A stretch of 6,254 nucleotides of DNA from DATCJY01 sp036562565 (GTDB lineage: Bacteria; Bacteroidota; Bacteroidia; Flavobacteriales_D; Sanyastnellaceae). Of the stretch, positions 4,441 through 6,254 are shown piece after piece. The notes under the pieces are model-generated. The model did not search any database. It saw only the letters and a list, made by a program, of their open reading frames with translations, and was not told the DNA's origin. The position numbers were made by a program, and so were the translations under genes. Positions within the stretch are counted from its first letter, which is position 1, and the number at the start of each line of letters is the position of its first letter. The DNA is taken from contig DATCJY010000095.1 in the NCBI GenBank assembly GCA_036562565.1, positions 1 through 6,254 on the forward strand. The letters run 5' to 3'.

Positions 4441-6254
4441 ATGCCCATAAATAGCAGAATTTTACAAAAGTATTTTTTCAAATCAGTGACAGTCCGCGGG
4501 TTTATCTCAATTTTCACCGTCTTGGTGTTGATAATGGCGGGGTCCGCGTACGCTCAAGTGTCGGACTCTTTATCCATAACCTTGCCAACTGATACTTCTA
4601 ACGTCTCCTTACAAGATTCTATTGTAGCAGTCGATGAGGATGATGACTTGGGGCTGGAGTATGAGGTGGAATACTTTGGCAAGGACAGCACGGTGGTGGA
4701 TGTGGTAAACCAACGCATCATGATGTATGGCGAGGCGTGGGTGCGATACGGCTCCATGGAGGTGAAAGCCGATTATATCGATTTCTCCCTCAAAGATTAT
4801 ACGGCTCGTGCCATCGGCAAGCGCGACAGTACAGGGACCATTGTCCAAAAAGCAGTTTTCTCCGAAGGGGAAATGGCTTTTGATGAGGATTCGCTCATGT
4901 ACAATTTCAAAACCAAGCGAGGTATCAGTTACGGTGTGTTTACCAAATTGGATGATGCTTATATGCATGCAGGCGTTTCCAAGAAAGCAGCCAATGATTG
5001 GATTTCATTGCGCAACGGAAAATTTACCACGTGTGATAAGCCCAATCCGCACTATCACTTCCATTTGACCAAGGCCATACAGGTGCCTAACGACAAGATT
5101 GTTTCAGGGCCGCTTTATATGAAGTTCAGAAAGATTCCTACACCGCTTGCCTTGCCTTTTGGATTCTTCCCCAACCGCAAAGAGAGTACGCATGGTATCA
5201 TCATTCCGGGTTATGGCAATGGCGGCACAAAGGGATATTTCCTCCAAAACCTTGGGTACTACGTTCCGCTGGGACAATACCTCGATACCAAGTTTTTGTT
5301 TGATGTCTATACACGAGGTAGTTGGAGTGCCAAGAACATTACCCGATACAATCGTTTGTATAAATACAACGGTAACTTCAATATCTCGCGCACCATCAAT
5401 GTGGATGGTATGCCGGAGCTCCCTAGTACTTATAGCAAGCAGACGACCTTCAATATCCAGTGGACACACAACCAAGATCCCAAAGCACGACCAAGTACTT
5501 CATTCGGTGCGAGTGTCAACTTGGGTTCATCGCAAAATTTCCGCAACAACCTGAACTCTTCTCAAACCAATTATTTGAGCAGTACGTTCACCTCTCAAAT
5601 CCGATGGACCAAAGACTTTGTGGATACTCCATTCAATATTGGTATCAATCTTGGCCACACGCAAAATACACAGACTCGGCAAGTGGATGTGACATTGCCC
5701 TCGTTTACGGCTAACATGAAGCGTGTGATGTTGGGCAAACTGGTGCCGAGTACTTCGCCCTTTAAACGGTTATTGGACAATATCGGTATTCAAGGAAGTG
5801 CCAACCTTTCCAACCGTGTTACGGCTCATGAATCGTTGTATAGCTTCAACAACATCAATGACCTTATGCACCGTAGTCGCAATGGAGTGCAAATACAAGG
5901 CTCGGCTTCCACTGCCGGAACGGTTCTCAAGTATCTGACAACAACGGCCGGTATCAGTGGTACTTACCACGGCTCGATGAAGGAGGTGCGCCTCAATTAT
6001 GTGGAAGGTGCAGAACCGGTGCGTGATACGGTTTTCAACTATATCAATGCATTTAATTACCGCGCCAATGCCGATTTGAATACACGTATCTATGGTATGT
6101 TCAACTTCCGAACCGGCAACTTGCGCGCCATCCGACATGTGATTATGCCTAGCGTGGGATTGAGCTACACACCATATACCAACTTCCGCGATACCTACAT
6201 TGATAACTCGGGCAGACTCATCGCCTACAGTCCGTTTGATGTAGCGGCTTATGT
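4441..6254 (+). CDS. lptD: LPS-assembly protein LptD, 3' end cut by window edge
   Basis: 604 codons stay open from ATG 4441 to the right edge. LptD is the outer-membrane beta-barrel that receives LPS over the Lpt bridge and inserts it in the outer leaflet. Numbered from ATG 4441: signal peptide with hydrophobic core about 21-34 and a cleavage site after SAYA (38), mature protein starting at Q39; acidic stretch DEDDD; OstA/LptA-like periplasmic fold about 75-215 (repeated edge strands such as MMYGEAWVRYGSMEVKADY); the conserved junction FTTCDKPNPHYHF (195-207) and IPTPLALPFGFFP (232-244); then barrel strands with KESTHGIIIPGYGN, TFNIQWTHNQDPKARP and SVNLGSS, all typical of Bacteroidota LptD. 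AIRHVIMPSVGLSYTPY near the end is a further family block. Family members are usually 850-950 residues, so about a third is missing. Only one cysteine (C198) is visible, so the E. coli disulfide pattern does not apply. The start is uncertain: GTG 4486 would give a standard 23-residue signal peptide and leave room for the promoter; ATG 4534 would destroy the signal. Confidence 0.95.
   Translation, partial: MPINSRILQKYFFKSVTVRGFISIFTVLVLIMAGSAYAQVSDSLSITLPTDTSNVSLQDSIVAVDEDDDLGLEYEVEYFGKDSTVVDVVNQRIMMYGEAWVRYGSMEVKADYIDFSLKDYTARAIGKRDSTGTIVQKAVFSEGEMAFDEDSLMYNFKTKRGISYGVFTKLDDAYMHAGVSKKAANDWISLRNGKFTTCDKPNPHYHFHLTKAIQVPNDKIVSGPLYMKFRKIPTPLALPFGFFPNRKESTHGIIIPGYGNGGTKGYFLQNLGYYVPLGQYLDTKFLFDVYTRGSWSAKNITRYNRLYKYNGNFNISRTINVDGMPELPSTYSKQTTFNIQWTHNQDPKARPSTSFGASVNLGSSQNFRNNLNSSQTNYLSSTFTSQIRWTKDFVDTPFNIGINLGHTQNTQTRQVDVTLPSFTANMKRVMLGKLVPSTSPFKRLLDNIGIQGSANLSNRVTAHESLYSFNNINDLMHRSRNGVQIQGSASTAGTVLKYLTTTAGISGTYHGSMKEVRLNYVEGAEPVRDTVFNYINAFNYRANADLNTRIYGMFNFRTGNLRAIRHVIMPSVGLSYTPYTNFRDTYIDNSGRLIAYSPFDVAAY
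4465..4472 (-). promoter_or_regulatory. Candidate amidase-mlaD promoter -7 box
   Basis: Minus-strand TACTTTTG (4472-4465) matches TAnnTTTG exactly. Transcription would start near 4458-4461, giving leaders of about 26 nt to ATG 4433 or about 11 nt to ATG 4448, and excluding ATG 4517 for this transcript. No clear TTTG or TTG element is found 19-23 bp upstream, so only the -7 half is supported. Confidence 0.4.

Noticed and set aside
4609..4968. Minus-strand open frame of 119 codons antisense to lptD
   Set aside because: It has no recognisable family features and lies fully opposite strong LptD sequence; it is a shadow of lptD codon bias. The same holds for the minus-strand frames at 5104-5475 and 5770-6138.
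1..6254. Mobile element, phage, CRISPR, toxin-antitoxin or defence system
   Set aside because: No transposase, integrase, repeat array, tRNA or paired short operon is seen; all substantial sequence is explained by five conserved housekeeping-type genes.

Overview
The window looks like a housekeeping cell-envelope locus from a member of the Bacteroidota with about mid-40s percent GC; Flavobacteriia or a nearby class is possible, but I cannot place it more finely. The grounds are an LptD of the type seen in Bacteroidota, a membrane-anchored MCE protein with the C-terminal signature typical of that phylum, a 4Fe-4S/CCG protein pair that I recall from the same chromosomal neighbourhood in flavobacteria, the lack of Shine-Dalgarno sequences before the starts, and two promoter -7 boxes of the Bacteroidetes form TAnnTTTG.

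Layout, left to right. Positions 1-578 (minus strand) hold a CCG-domain iron-sulfur protein whose C-terminus lies outside the window. Positions 634-1968 (minus) encode a membrane protein with about five N-terminal membrane segments and a cytoplasmic double 4Fe-4S domain. The two read in the same direction, 55 bp apart, and probably form one electron-transfer operon. A 127-bp gap (1969-2095) separates them from a second minus-strand operon: an N-acetylmuramoyl-L-alanine amidase with a SPOR-like C-terminus (3144-4433), then an MlaD/MCE lipid-transport protein (2096-3139) only 4 bp after it. A compact intrinsic terminator (2085-2107) is built into the last codons of mlaD. From about 4441 (or 4486) to the window end, the plus strand encodes lptD, the outer-membrane LPS assembly protein; about 604 codons are visible and the C-terminal part is missing.

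How they fit together. LptD inserts LPS in the outer leaflet, MlaD handles phospholipid between the membranes, and the amidase cuts peptidoglycan, so the right-hand two thirds form an outer-membrane and cell-wall maintenance module read from one very compact divergent control region. The Fe-S pair is an electron-transfer unit with no obvious mechanistic link to the envelope genes.

I see no novel system, mobile element, CRISPR array or RNA gene here. The most interesting signal is the amidase/lptD divergence: each -7 box lies within or beside the other gene's 5' end, which affects which start codons are plausible.
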